From: Sagittula salina
Lineage (GTDB): Bacteria > Pseudomonadota > Alphaproteobacteria > Rhodobacterales > Rhodobacteraceae
Direction of reading: 5' to 3'
NCBI RefSeq assembly: GCF_017813235.1
Contig: NZ_JAGISH010000011.1
Location: 62,001 to 126,000, forward strand
DNA length: 64,000 bases
Shown here in pieces: positions 25,357-34,121 of the stretch; position 1 is the first letter of the stretch, and each line of letters starts with the position of its first letter. The position numbers and the translations under genes are program-made. Below the pieces are notes generated by a model. It had not been told where the DNA came from. It saw only the letters and a list, made by a program, of their open reading frames with translations, and did not search any database.

Positions 25357-26204
25357 CGGCCCCGGCTCCAGTCCTGCGCATCGCGGCGGGTCAGCCGCAC
25401 CGCCACCGCCACGCCCGCGTAGACCGCGAACCCCAGCGGGTCGCGCAACGCCAGCGCCAGCATCCCGCGTCGGGGCAGGGGTCTCTTGTCGTCGTTTCTC
25501 AGCAGGTGGGGGAACAGCTCAGCGATCTCCTCGACTCCGGCATCCTGCCGCCTGCGTACCCGTACCAGCCGCGCCAAGCCTTCGGCGATGGGCCAATCGT
25601 AGGGAGCATCGACGCAGGCGCGCTCAGATGGCGCGAAACACAACCGTACGTAGGTGTCGTCGGATATGATCGGCGGGAACTCTTCCCAGCGCCTCCGCCC
25701 GGCCGCGTTCACCGCGAACAGTCCGCACCCCGGCACGCCCTCACGCATGAAGGGCACGCGGGACCAGATGCGCGCGTAGGCCCGGCTGACCGGCCCCGTC
25801 GCCGTGATCCGCACCCGGCCAGAGGCATAGCGCGGCGCGCCTACCTCCAGGGCCTCGACGATCCGGCGCAGCAGCGTGGGCGACACCGTCACATCGGCAT
25901 CGAGGTAGACCCGCACCGGCGCAGTCACTGCCGCGTCGCCCGCGTTCAGTGCGCCCGGTTTGCCGCCCTCGGGGCGGTCGATCACAGTCAACCGCCAGCC
26001 TCTTTGGGAAAACGCGCCGGCGAATTCGCGTGCCCGCGCCGCCGTATCGTCGCGGCAACCGTTGGCCACCACGACCACCTCCAGCCCACCGCCAAGGTCA
26101 GAACCAACCAGCGCGGAGAGGCAGCCACCGATCAGCGCCGCTTCGTTGCTCGCCGGCAGCACCACCGCCGCCCTCATCCCGCCTGTCGCCTCTTGCGAAC
26201 CCAT
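25353..26204 (-). CDS. Glycosyltransferase family 2
   Basis: The 283-residue GT-A enzyme opens with AAVVLPASNEAALIGG, has VVVANGCRDDTA, DRPEGGKPGALNAG and the DxD-type YLDADVTV, then DDTYVRLCF. These are standard GT2 motifs. ATG 26204 is used; ATG 26177 is an alternative closer to the conserved start. It is coupled by a 4-nt overlap to the flippase gene and is divergent from the GT4 gene at 26355. It probably adds one sugar of the repeat unit. Confidence 0.85.
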   Translation of the reverse strand: MGSQEATGGMRAAVVLPASNEAALIGGCLSALVGSDLGGGLEVVVVANGCRDDTAARAREFAGAFSQRGWRLTVIDRPEGGKPGALNAGDAAVTAPVRVYLDADVTVSPTLLRRIVEALEVGAPRYASGRVRITATGPVSRAYARIWSRVPFMREGVPGCGLFAVNAAGRRRWEEFPPIISDDTYVRLCFAPSERACVDAPYDWPIAEGLARLVRVRRRQDAGVEEIAELFPHLLRNDDKRPLPRRGMLALALRDPLGFAVYAGVAVAVRLTRRDAQDWSRGR

Positions 26205-26354
26205 ACCCGTACCCGCTGCGCCACACCCGGCGAAAAACCGGGGCGGCCTCTGGCCCTTACTTCCAGTTAACTATGGTCAAACAAGGAAGCCACCGGAAAT
26301 ACTCGCCTCAGCCTGTCTCGGGGAGGGCAGGGCTGCCACATCAGGGAATCACTT
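26205..26354. promoter_or_regulatory. Divergent promoter region between two glycosyltransferase genes
   Basis: This 150-bp region must serve the GT2-flippase pair (minus) and the GT4 gene (plus). It includes a relatively AT-rich stretch around 26265-26290. No confident -35/-10 pair or operator is seen. Confidence 0.3.
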
Positions 26355-27566
26355 TTGCCGAAAGGCCTCCGCATCGGTTACATCGTCCCGCAATTTCCGG
26401 GACAGACCCACATCTTCTTCTGGCGCGAGATCAAGGCACTGGAAAGGATGGGGCACGAGGTGCACGTCTTTTCGACCCGCAAACCCCCGCCCAAACTGAT
26501 TTCCCACGACTGGGCCGAAGAGGCCATGGCCCGCACCACCTACCTCGGACGGGTGAATCCGGCCCGCGCGCTGCCCGCCATTGCCAAACTCACGCCGAAG
26601 GGCCTGCCGAAATGGCTGCTGACAGAGCCGAGGGCCTTTTCCAAGGACGTGCTCATCAGCCTTGCCGCCGCCGACCATCTGCAGGCCGCCGCGCGCAAGC
26701 TGCAACTGGATCACGTGCACGCGCATTCCGCCGCCCGCGCGGCTTTCATTGCGGCGCTGACGCACCACATGGGCGGGCCGCGCTATTCATTGACGCTGCA
26801 CGGGCCACTGTCAGACTACGGTCCCGGCCAGCGTTTCAAGTGGCGCGACGCCAGTTTCGCCACTGTCATCACCCACAAACTGCTGGACGAGGTACACGCG
26901 GCGTTGTCGCCGGATCTGCCGGAACGCATCCTTGTCCGCCCGATGGGCGTGGATACGGAGAAACTCAGCCGCGCCGCGCCCTATCACCCGCCGGGCCATG
27001 GCCGCCCGATCCGCATCTTCTCCTGCGCGCGGCTGAACGTGGTGAAGGGCCATCAGGACCTGCTCAGCGCAACCCGCCAGCTGATCGATCAGGGCACCGA
27101 CGTCCGGGTGGAGATTGCGGGAGAGGACGACCAAGGCGGTACCGGCTACCGCCGCGAGCTGGAAGATCATCTGAAGAAGCTGCGTCTTCAGGACCACGTC
27201 AAATTGCTCGGCGCGATCTCCAACGTCGAGGTGAAGCAGAAGCTGGAACAGGCGCACCTGTTTGTGCTCGCCTCATGGCACGAACCGCTGGGCGTCGCCT
27301 ATATGGAGGCGATGTCCATGGGCGTTCCCACCATCGGCACCGATGCAGGGGGGGTGAGCGAGTTGATCGCCGACGGTTCCACGGGCTACCTCGTGGAGCC
27401 CAAGAATCCCGGTCAGCTGGCGCGCACCATCCGCGCGCTGGCCGCCGACCCGGACGCGCTGATGCGGCTCTCCACCGCTGGACGCGCGCATATCGAGGCG
27501 CACTTCCGCGCCGAACTGGGGGCGCAGGTTCTGGTCGACGAAATCCAGCGCCTGAAGGATGCGTAA
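26355..27566 (+). CDS. Glycosyltransferase family 4
   Basis: The 403-residue GT-B enzyme has IGYIVPQFPGQTHIFFWREI at its start, HAHSAARAAF, and a donor-site domain with SCARLNVVKGHQDLL and HEPLGVAYMEAMSMGVPTIG (EX7E-like) followed by TDAGGVSELI. It is a cytoplasmic retaining glycosyltransferase of the exopolysaccharide type. The start is TTG at 26355, preceded by AGGGA at suitable spacing; no ATG near the conserved N-terminus is available. It stands alone on the plus strand between the flippase pair and the secreted protein gene. Confidence 0.88.
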   Translation: MPKGLRIGYIVPQFPGQTHIFFWREIKALERMGHEVHVFSTRKPPPKLISHDWAEEAMARTTYLGRVNPARALPAIAKLTPKGLPKWLLTEPRAFSKDVLISLAAADHLQAAARKLQLDHVHAHSAARAAFIAALTHHMGGPRYSLTLHGPLSDYGPGQRFKWRDASFATVITHKLLDEVHAALSPDLPERILVRPMGVDTEKLSRAAPYHPPGHGRPIRIFSCARLNVVKGHQDLLSATRQLIDQGTDVRVEIAGEDDQGGTGYRRELEDHLKKLRLQDHVKLLGAISNVEVKQKLEQAHLFVLASWHEPLGVAYMEAMSMGVPTIGTDAGGVSELIADGSTGYLVEPKNPGQLARTIRALAADPDALMRLSTAGRAHIEAHFRAELGAQVLVDEIQRLKDA

Positions 27567-27720
27567 GGCGCGGTTCCAGCGCACTTTCCTCCCAAGCCGT
27601 CACGCGATCAGCGCCTGAATCAGCGCACGGTTTGAAACGGCCCCAATCCGGCCCTGCCGCCTGCCGGGACTCCGGTTGAAAACCGCCAACACGAGCCCGG
27701 TCAACGTCACGTTGGCCACG

Positions 27721-30684
27721 TCAGCCGCCGAGCGTGTCCAGCGCGACCTCCGGCCCTTCGGTGCCGCCAAAGCGCAGCACCTCCACCCCGATCATCTGCG
27801 TCACGCCTCCCGGACCGGTGACGGTCATCCGTCCTGCAACCGTCTGGAATTCATAGGCGTCCTGCGAAAGCGGCAGCACCACCACATCGCGCCCCGCGCC
27901 GCCGTTCACCACGTCGGCGCCGCCGTTCAGCAGGATTACATCGTCCCCGCCGAGCGCGACGATGTAATCCTCGGCGGGGGTGCCCTGAATGCGCTCCGCC
28001 GCGTTGGACCCGAGCGCGCGGAGTCCATCGGCAAAAGCAAGCGCATCGCGATCCTCCCACTGCGGCGCAGAGGCGTTATAGGCCATCAGCATGTCCCAGC
28101 GCGGGTTGGTATCCTCCAGATGCCGTAACGCGCCCCACGACCCCCATTTCGTCGCGGGGGCGACATCGACGAAGGCGTTGAACAGGGTTCCCCCCGCCTC
28201 TGCCCAGCCGCTTAGCAGGATCTCGTATAGTTTCGCCATTTCAGGGGTATAGTTGAACTCCTCGAAGAAAGCCGTCAGCCGTTCGTCCTCCGTGCGCGCG
28301 CCGTGGGCGGTGACGTGGGTGCCGCCCTCGTACATCACCAGCTGCAAGCCGTATCGCCGTGCCGCCGCCGCCTGATAGGGGAACACCTCGTTCACAAGCT
28401 GCGCCAGACTGCCTTCTTCCAGCGCGTTGGCGACCGGAGCAATGGCCCCCTCGAAGCGCGCCTGCTTCACGAATTCCCGCAGGGCGACCCGGCGCAGGCC
28501 CTGTGCCTCGCCCGCCTTGACTGCCAGCGCCTCTGACTGATCGAGCCAGCCGTTCATGCGCTGCGCCATCTCCTCGGACCCCATTTCGTATCCGAAATAG
28601 CCCGTGATCGCGTAGGCGTCGAAGCTCTCTACCGGCTTGCGCCCCAGTTCCAGAAAGGCCAGCGGTGCCACGAGGATCTGCTCTTCCAGCCCCGGCCAGC
28701 CGGTGTGCGTGGCCACCACGCGCACCAGTCGCGCTTCGGCCTCAACTCCGAAAGACTCCGTCCAGATGTCCATGACCTGTGCCGCGCGTAGCCCGTAATA
28801 CTGCATCCAGCCCATGTCGCTTTCACCCCAGCGCGCTGTCGCCTGTTCACGAGCCCAGGCCGCCTGGGGAAAGATCTGGTTCCAGACCTCGTTGGAATAC
28901 TCCACATGCGCCTTCAACCGGGAGTCGAGCCCGGTCTTCACCACCTCGGCAAAGCGCCGCACGTAATCGTCATCCGCCGCGTGCGGCATGGTAAACCATG
29001 GATCGGCGCCAAGCGTATTGGCCAGATCCACCATTACCTCCACCGGCACGCCCGGCTCCGACCATGTCATGTTGCCCGGCACGGGGCGGTCTTCCCAGGT
29101 CTGGATGGGCGATCCGTTGGTCAACATCCAGTCCATGAACCGCACCGACCGCGCATCCTGAATCCTGTCCAGAAACAGGGGGTTGAAGGTCGCACCCGCC
29201 TCGTGCAAGGGCACGAATTCCTCCTTGACCACGGCAATGTCGCGGATCGGATCTGCGGGGTCGATGGCTTCGATGCGTACGCCCACCAGCCCTTCGCCCG
29301 GCGTGTATTGGAAGGTGATCCGCCCCGGTTCCCGCCGCATCCGCCGGGCGCGGCCCGTGAGGGTAATCTCTCCCTTGCCCTTGTATGTCAGGACATAATC
29401 GCCGCGCAGCCACTCCTGCGCCTCGTCCTGATCGGTCAGCAGGACCGCCTCCAGCGCCACGGCCTCCGCCGGTAGCGTCAGGGGATAGCCCAGCGGGTCG
29501 AGGTGCCCCGCCGCCCGCAGTTCGGCAGTAGAGATCGCGCCCCACCCGTCCGCCGTGTGCCCGACCCAGCCGCGCGCGGTCTTCATCATGTTGATGAAGG
29601 GATGCTGCGTCGACCAGTCGGAGATCCCGTTCAGCCCCAGCCCCAGCGCGGGCAGCCCCTTGGGACGCAAGCCGCTGACCGGCAGCGCGATGGCCTGACG
29701 CTCCGGCAGGTCGGGCGCCTCCGCCTGCGCCGCCTCCGCCACGGCGGCAGCCCCCTCGGAGCGTGCCGTGTCGCGTGCGCTCTGCACCGGGGCCTGTGCC
29801 CAGATCCGCTCTGCGATGGCGGCGTAATTTTCGACGATATCGGGGTGCAGCATCGCGGGCGGGCGGTAGTCCGCCGGTGGCGGCGCCTCGTAGAGCCAGG
29901 CGTAAACCACCATGGAGGCGAGGAAATACAGCGACGGCGTACCATGCGGCGCGCCGTCGACATACAGCGCCTGCGGCTCGATCCCCTCCAGCGGACCGCC
30001 CTCCGCCAGAAGCCCCGCGATGACGGAGGCCACCGGGATCAGCTCCACGCCCAACTCCGGACGCGTCACGTCGAGCACGTTCATCAGGTCGCGATACCAC
30101 TGATGGTATTCGCCCCTGTTGACGGCGTTATAGCGGTCGAACCCGGCCGCGTCGGGGGGGAAGCGCCCGACCACACCGTCCATCTCCGCCCAGCCTTCGT
30201 AGATGTACAGCCGCGACTGCGGGCTTTCTGAATGCACCCAATCGAACAGTTTCTGCATGGCGCCCAGCGGGCTTTCCCCGGTGGGGTTGTCGCCCTCGTA
30301 GGGGACGTCAGGCAATTGATATTGAATGAAATTCGCGGGCGTCACCAGAACCGCGTCGTAGCCGGCGTCGCCAAAACCGCCCTGGCCTGGCCCCCAGACG
30401 CCCGACACCCCCTTGAAAGACCAGTTGGCCGTCGGCGGCAAACCGTCCGCGAAATTGCGCAGGAACCCCCACTGGCCATCGACGCCAAAGCCGCGCCCGT
30501 CCGACTGTGCCAGATCGTTCAGCCAGTGAGGAACGTTGGTGTTCTCGCTGGTTTCGCTCAGGTGATGCACCAGAGAATTGCCAAAGACATAGGCCTTTAC
30601 CAATTGCCGTTCCGCCTGCGCGGCTCCCGCCGCGAACCCCAGAATCGGCCCCAGAACCAGGGCCATCGCCACAAACCTGATCAT
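27721..30684 (-). CDS. Secreted multidomain protein: SGNH-like region, glycoside-hydrolase-like region, RTX-like repeats
   Basis: The 987-residue protein begins with a signal peptide (about 1-24, cleavage after AQA). The first third has GNSLVHH, a TPANFIQY block and DGAPHGTPSLYF, loosely like SGNH/GDSL hydrolase blocks. The middle has HVEYSNEVWNQ near residue 596 and VMYEGGTHV near 785, glutamates that could be the acid/base and nucleophile of a clan-A glycoside hydrolase. The C-terminus (about 905-945) has NGGADVVNGGAGRDVV, an RTX-like calcium-binding nonapeptide region typical of type I secreted proteins. ATG 30684 gives the signal peptide; the frame runs open to 30777. The location suggests a role in trimming, modifying or anchoring the exopolysaccharide. 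Enzymatic assignment is tentative. Confidence 0.6.
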   Translation of the reverse strand: MIRFVAMALVLGPILGFAAGAAQAERQLVKAYVFGNSLVHHLSETSENTNVPHWLNDLAQSDGRGFGVDGQWGFLRNFADGLPPTANWSFKGVSGVWGPGQGGFGDAGYDAVLVTPANFIQYQLPDVPYEGDNPTGESPLGAMQKLFDWVHSESPQSRLYIYEGWAEMDGVVGRFPPDAAGFDRYNAVNRGEYHQWYRDLMNVLDVTRPELGVELIPVASVIAGLLAEGGPLEGIEPQALYVDGAPHGTPSLYFLASMVVYAWLYEAPPPADYRPPAMLHPDIVENYAAIAERIWAQAPVQSARDTARSEGAAAVAEAAQAEAPDLPERQAIALPVSGLRPKGLPALGLGLNGISDWSTQHPFINMMKTARGWVGHTADGWGAISTAELRAAGHLDPLGYPLTLPAEAVALEAVLLTDQDEAQEWLRGDYVLTYKGKGEITLTGRARRMRREPGRITFQYTPGEGLVGVRIEAIDPADPIRDIAVVKEEFVPLHEAGATFNPLFLDRIQDARSVRFMDWMLTNGSPIQTWEDRPVPGNMTWSEPGVPVEVMVDLANTLGADPWFTMPHAADDDYVRRFAEVVKTGLDSRLKAHVEYSNEVWNQIFPQAAWAREQATARWGESDMGWMQYYGLRAAQVMDIWTESFGVEAEARLVRVVATHTGWPGLEEQILVAPLAFLELGRKPVESFDAYAITGYFGYEMGSEEMAQRMNGWLDQSEALAVKAGEAQGLRRVALREFVKQARFEGAIAPVANALEEGSLAQLVNEVFPYQAAAARRYGLQLVMYEGGTHVTAHGARTEDERLTAFFEEFNYTPEMAKLYEILLSGWAEAGGTLFNAFVDVAPATKWGSWGALRHLEDTNPRWDMLMAYNASAPQWEDRDALAFADGLRALGSNAAERIQGTPAEDYIVALGGDDVILLNGGADVVNGGAGRDVVVLPLSQDAYEFQTVAGRMTVTGPGGVTQMIGVEVLRFGGTEGPEVALDTLGG

Positions 30685-30808
30685 CGAACTGCCCCGTCTG
30701 CCCCGTCTGGCCCGTTTGGCCGCTGTTTTGCGGACCACTATGCCCCAAGTCGCGCGGCGCACAAACCCATGCCGCATTCCCCCGGCGCGTTTTCGCGGTT
30801 TTCATGGG

Positions 30809-30836
30809 TTTTCATTCACGATCCCACGCGTATAGT
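30809..30836 (+). promoter_or_regulatory. Predicted promoter of the leu leader
   Basis: TTTTCA (30809-30814) and TATAGT (30831-30836) are separated by 16 bp and resemble a sigma-70 promoter. Transcription would begin about 7 nt after the -10 box, at or next to the ATG of the leader peptide (30844), so the leader would be translated from a leaderless transcript. Confidence 0.5.
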
Positions 30837-30843
30837 GCCGGGC

Positions 30844-30930
30844 ATGACCACGGCCCTCCATACCCCCGCGACCGCGCCCCTTCGGGCGCCGCTTGCGCTG
30901 GCCCTGGCTCTAGACCTAAAGCGCCTCTGA
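30844..30930 (+). CDS. leuL: Leucine-rich leader peptide for leuA attenuation
   Basis: A 28-codon ORF ends with a run rich in leucine (PLALALALDLKRL). Eight of 28 residues are Leu, and two use CTA, uncommon in such a GC-rich genome. It precedes leuA by 76 bp and overlaps the first arm of a 10-bp hairpin. This is the arrangement of ribosome-mediated attenuation, where scarce Leu-tRNA stalls the ribosome on the Leu codons and changes RNA folding. No Shine-Dalgarno is evident, which fits a leaderless start. The symbol is given by function. Confidence 0.7.
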   Translation: MTTALHTPATAPLRAPLALALALDLKRL

Positions 30931-30988
30931 GCGTGCCATTCGGCGCGACCGCTCAGAGGGGTACCGCTTCGCGCCAAGAGGCCTAGAG
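30908..30988 (+). promoter_or_regulatory. Attenuator-like RNA pairings upstream of leuA
   Basis: Three pairings can be drawn. CCTCTGAGCG (30924-30933) pairs with CGCTCAGAGG (30950-30959), 10 bp. GGCGCGA (30942-30948), in that hairpin's loop, pairs with TCGCGCC (30969-30975). CTCTAGACC (30908-30916), over the Leu codons, pairs with GGCCTAGAG (30980-30988) with one mismatch. They cannot all form together. No U tract follows, so control may be by Rho or translation rather than a classical terminator. Confidence 0.6.
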
Positions 30989-31006
30989 AATTCAAAAGAG
31001 ATCACC

Positions 31007-32581
31007 ATGACCATTGATACCGCAGCGGCGACCAACCGCGTTCTCATCTTCGACACCACGCTCCGCGACGGCGAACAAAGCCCCGGCGCCACCATGACCC
31101 ACGACGAGAAGCTCGAGATCGCCGAGCTGCTCGACGACATGGGCGTGGACATCATCGAGGCGGGCTTCCCCATCGCCTCCGAGGGCGATTTCCGCGCCGT
31201 GTCGGAGATCGCGCAGCGTTCGAAAAACGCCGTGATCTGCGGCCTTGCCCGCGCCCAGCTGCCTGACATCGACCGCTGCTGGGAGGCGGTGAAGAACGCC
31301 GCGCAGCCGCGCATCCACACCTTCATCGGTACTTCGCCGCTGCACCGCGCCATCCCGAACCTGTCCATGGACGAGATGGCAGAACGGATCGAGCAGACGG
31401 TGACCCACGCCCGCAACCTCTGCGACAACGTGCAGTGGTCGCCGATGGACGCGACCCGGACCGAGTGGGACTACCTCTGCCGGGTGATCGAGATCGCGAT
31501 CAAGGCCGGCGCCACCACGATCAACATTCCCGACACGGTGGGCTACACGGCGCCGCGTGAATCGGCCGACCTGATCCGCCGCCTGATCGAAACCGTACCC
31601 GGCGCCGACGAGGTGATCTTTGCCACCCACTGCCACAACGACCTCGGCATGGCGACGGCCAACAGCCTCGCCGCGGTAGAGGCCGGCGCGCGCCAGATCG
31701 AATGCACCATCAACGGGCTTGGCGAACGCGCGGGCAACACCGCGCTCGAAGAGGTCGTGATGGCCATGCGCGTGCGCCACGACATCATGCCCTTCGACAC
31801 CCGCATCGACACCCGCAAGATCATGCACATCTCGCGCCGCGTCGCGACCGTGTCGGGCTTCCAGGTTCAGCCGAACAAGGCGATCGTGGGCAAGAACGCC
31901 TTCGCCCATGAATCCGGCATCCATCAGGACGGCATGCTGAAGAACGCCGAAACCTTCGAGATCATGCGCCCCGAGGACGTGGGTCTCTCCGGCACCTCGC
32001 TGCCCCTGGGCAAGCATTCGGGCCGCGCTGCGCTCCGGGCAAAGCTGAAGGAGCTTGGCACCGAGGTCGGTGACAACCAGCTCAAGGATATCTTTGTTCG
32101 TTTCAAGGACCTTGCCGACCGCAAGAAGGAGGTCTTCGACGACGACATCCTCGCGCTCGTCTCCGCCACGACCGAAGGCGGCGACGCCATAAAGCTGGTG
32201 AACCTGCGCGTCGTCTGCGGCACCGGCGGCCCGGCGGAGGCGACGATCGAGCTCGAGATCGACGGCGAGGATCTGACCGCCACCTCCGAAGGCGACGGCC
32301 CGGTGGATGCCACCTTCAAGGCAGTGCGCACGCTCCACCCCAACAAGGCGCGGCTCCAGCTTTATCAGGTGAACGCGGTGACAGAGGGGACCGACGCGCA
32401 GGCCACCGTCTCCGTCCGGCTCGAAGAGGACGGCATGATCGCCACCGGCCAGTCGGCGGATACCGATACGGTGGTCGCCTCGGCTCTGGCCTATATCCAG
32501 GCGCTGAATCGCCTCGTGGTGCGCCGCGCCAAGGTCGGCCCCGGTGCCGACAAGCGCGAGATCAGCTACAAGGAGCTCTGA
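31007..32581 (+). CDS. leuA: 2-isopropylmalate synthase
   Basis: The 524-residue protein condenses acetyl-CoA with 2-oxoisovalerate, the first committed step of leucine synthesis. It starts near IFDTTLRDGEQSPGAT, the HMGL-like TIM-barrel signature, has the metal-binding HCHNDLGMATANSLAA, NGLGERAGN and HESGIHQDGML, and keeps a full C-terminal regulatory domain (about 390-524) for leucine feedback. The length matches long-form LeuA. The leucine-rich leader upstream adds a second layer of control. Confidence 0.97.
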   Translation: MTIDTAAATNRVLIFDTTLRDGEQSPGATMTHDEKLEIAELLDDMGVDIIEAGFPIASEGDFRAVSEIAQRSKNAVICGLARAQLPDIDRCWEAVKNAAQPRIHTFIGTSPLHRAIPNLSMDEMAERIEQTVTHARNLCDNVQWSPMDATRTEWDYLCRVIEIAIKAGATTINIPDTVGYTAPRESADLIRRLIETVPGADEVIFATHCHNDLGMATANSLAAVEAGARQIECTINGLGERAGNTALEEVVMAMRVRHDIMPFDTRIDTRKIMHISRRVATVSGFQVQPNKAIVGKNAFAHESGIHQDGMLKNAETFEIMRPEDVGLSGTSLPLGKHSGRAALRAKLKELGTEVGDNQLKDIFVRFKDLADRKKEVFDDDILALVSATTEGGDAIKLVNLRVVCGTGGPAEATIELEIDGEDLTATSEGDGPVDATFKAVRTLHPNKARLQLYQVNAVTEGTDAQATVSVRLEEDGMIATGQSADTDTVVASALAYIQALNRLVVRRAKVGPGADKREISYKEL

Positions 32582-32590
32582 CCCCGCGAT

Positions 32591-32610
32591 GCCCGGCCTC
32601 GCCGCCGGGC
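32591..32610 (+). terminator. Hairpin after leuA
   Basis: GCCCGGC (32591-32597) pairs with GCCGGGC (32604-32610) around a 6-nt loop, 10 bp past the leuA stop. No T run follows, so it is a possible but not canonical terminator. Confidence 0.4.
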
Positions 32611-32635
32611 GTCCCGCCTTGCGGTGTCCGCCCCC

Positions 32636-32722
32636 CCCGCTTCTTTGGTTTCAAAAATACCGCGGGGGAATCGCAGCTCCGCTGCGATGGGGGCAGCGCC
32701 CCCGTCCCGCGTCGCAGACCAT
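32636..32722. repeat. REP-like palindromic element, second subtype (after leuA)
   Basis: The plus strand reads CCCGCTTCTTTGGTTTC, then AAAAATACCGCGGGGG, then two small hairpins (TCGCAGC/GCTGCGA at 32671-32687 and GGGGGCAGCGCCCCC). A very similar string occurs in the opposite orientation at about 62280-62345. It fills most of the gap between leuA and the PhnA-like gene. Confidence 0.55.
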
Positions 32723-32809
32723 GGACACGGTGCCCCAGGGGGATCACCGTCGCGGATGTCACCCCAGGCCGCGGCTGGGCCTGTCGGCTGGCCCGGCCGC
32801 CTGTATCCT

Positions 32810-33322
32810 TCAACTCTTCTTCACGAACTTCGTCAGGATCACGATTCGCTGCCCCTCGACCCGGCCGGAAATATGTTCGGCGTTGTCCTGCTCGAGGCTT
32901 ATGCGCCGCACCGCCGTGCCCTGCTTTGCGGTGAACCCGGCCCCTTTCACCGGCAGCGCCTTGATCAGCGTCACCGTGTCACCGTTCGATAGCACGGTGC
33001 CGTTCACGTCGCGGTGTACCACTGCCTCGCTCGCCGCAGCCCCGGCCTGCGCCCACTCCAGCACGTCCGGTTCCAGGTAGGCGATCTCCAGCAGGTCGTT
33101 CGCCCATGCCGCGTCGAGCGCGTTCAGCAACCGCCACGCCAGAACCTGTTCCGCGGGAACGGCGCTCCAGATCGCTTCGTTCAGGCATTGCCAGTGCGGC
33201 CCGTCCTGCGGGGCATCGGTCACGCCCGTCAGGCATGCGACGCACAGCGCGACCGTGTCCTCCTTCGGGGCGACTGTGTAGGGGCTGACCGGTTCGGCCT
33301 TGCACAGGACGCAAGGTGTCAT
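32810..33322 (-). CDS. PhnA-like zinc-ribbon protein (YjdM family)
   Basis: The 170-residue protein has an N-terminal zinc ribbon (CVLC and CVAC pairs) and the C-terminal PhnA domain (DVNGTVLSNGDTVTLIKALP, then KGAGFTAKQGT). PhnA/YjdM was named from the phosphonate operon region, but its biochemical function is unsettled and it is not the phosphonoacetate hydrolase. ATG 33322 follows AAGGAG at ideal spacing, although the frame is open to 33376. It stands alone, convergent with leuA. Confidence 0.88.
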   Translation of the reverse strand: MTPCVLCKAEPVSPYTVAPKEDTVALCVACLTGVTDAPQDGPHWQCLNEAIWSAVPAEQVLAWRLLNALDAAWANDLLEIAYLEPDVLEWAQAGAAASEAVVHRDVNGTVLSNGDTVTLIKALPVKGAGFTAKQGTAVRRISLEQDNAEHISGRVEGQRIVILTKFVKKS

Positions 33323-33404
33323 GGGTGTCTCCTTGGATGAACGGGGGAATGAACGGGCAATGCCCGTATCCGGCACTCAAAGTCCATGCGTCAGAAAACC
33401 TGCG

Positions 33405-34121
33405 TCAGAACAACAGCCCCACCACCAGCGGTGCCAGCACGGCGGTCAGGATCGCGTTCAGCCCCATGCCGATGCCGGAAAAGGCCCCCGCCATGGGGTT
33501 GATGCGAAAGGCATGCGCCGTACCGATGCCATGCGCCGCCACTCCGACGGCAAAGCCGCGCGCCCGCCAGTCCTTCACCCCCAGCGCATTCAGCATGGGC
33601 GTCGCCACCACGGCGCCAATGATGCCCGTCAGGATCACCAGAGCCGCCGTCAGGGTGGGGATCCCGCCCACCGCTTCCGATACGCCCAGAGCAACCGGCG
33701 CGGTGGCGGACTTCGGCGCAAGTGACAAGAGCGCCGCGCCCCGCAGCCCGAAGGCCCAGGCCAGCCCCAGCGCCGACAGCATTGCCACCAGCGACCCGGC
33801 CAGAAGCCCCGCCAGCATCGGCAGCGCCGCGCGCTTCACCCGTCCGAGGTTCAGGTAAAGCGGCAGCGCCAGCGCGACGGTCGCCGGCCCCAACATGAAA
33901 TGCACGAATTGGGCGCCCGCGAAATAGGTGTCGTAGCGCGTTTCCGTTGCGCGCAGTACCAGCGCCAGCAGGATCACCGCGATCAGCACGGGGTTCGCCA
34001 GCGGGTGGCGTTTGCACAGCACAGAAATCCCCTCTGCCGAGACATAGGCCCCCAGAGTCAATGTCAGCCACAGCAGCGGGTCCCGCGCGAGGTAGGACCA
34101 GAGAGTCAGCGCCTCATCCAT
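33405..34121 (-). CDS. lrgB: LrgB/CidB/PftB-family membrane protein
   Basis: The 238-residue integral membrane protein has the LrgB features: LGPATVALALPLY, LAPKSATAPVALGVSE, and GTAHAFRINPMAGAFSG near the end. LrgAB-type proteins were first linked to murein hydrolase export, but members transport small carboxylates (pyruvate in Bacillus PftAB, glycolate/glycerate in plastid PLGG1). It overlaps lrgA by 8 nt and follows a 2-hydroxyacid dehydrogenase gene in the same operon, which favours a hydroxyacid transport role here (inference). Confidence 0.9.
   Translation of the reverse strand: MDEALTLWSYLARDPLLWLTLTLGAYVSAEGISVLCKRHPLANPVLIAVILLALVLRATETRYDTYFAGAQFVHFMLGPATVALALPLYLNLGRVKRAALPMLAGLLAGSLVAMLSALGLAWAFGLRGAALLSLAPKSATAPVALGVSEAVGGIPTLTAALVILTGIIGAVVATPMLNALGVKDWRARGFAVGVAAHGIGTAHAFRINPMAGAFSGIGMGLNAILTAVLAPLVVGLLF

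Noticed and set aside
24094..26270. Plus-strand open frames across the flippase and GT2 genes
   Set aside because: They translate to Arg/Pro/His-rich sequence opposite clear membrane and GT2 proteins.
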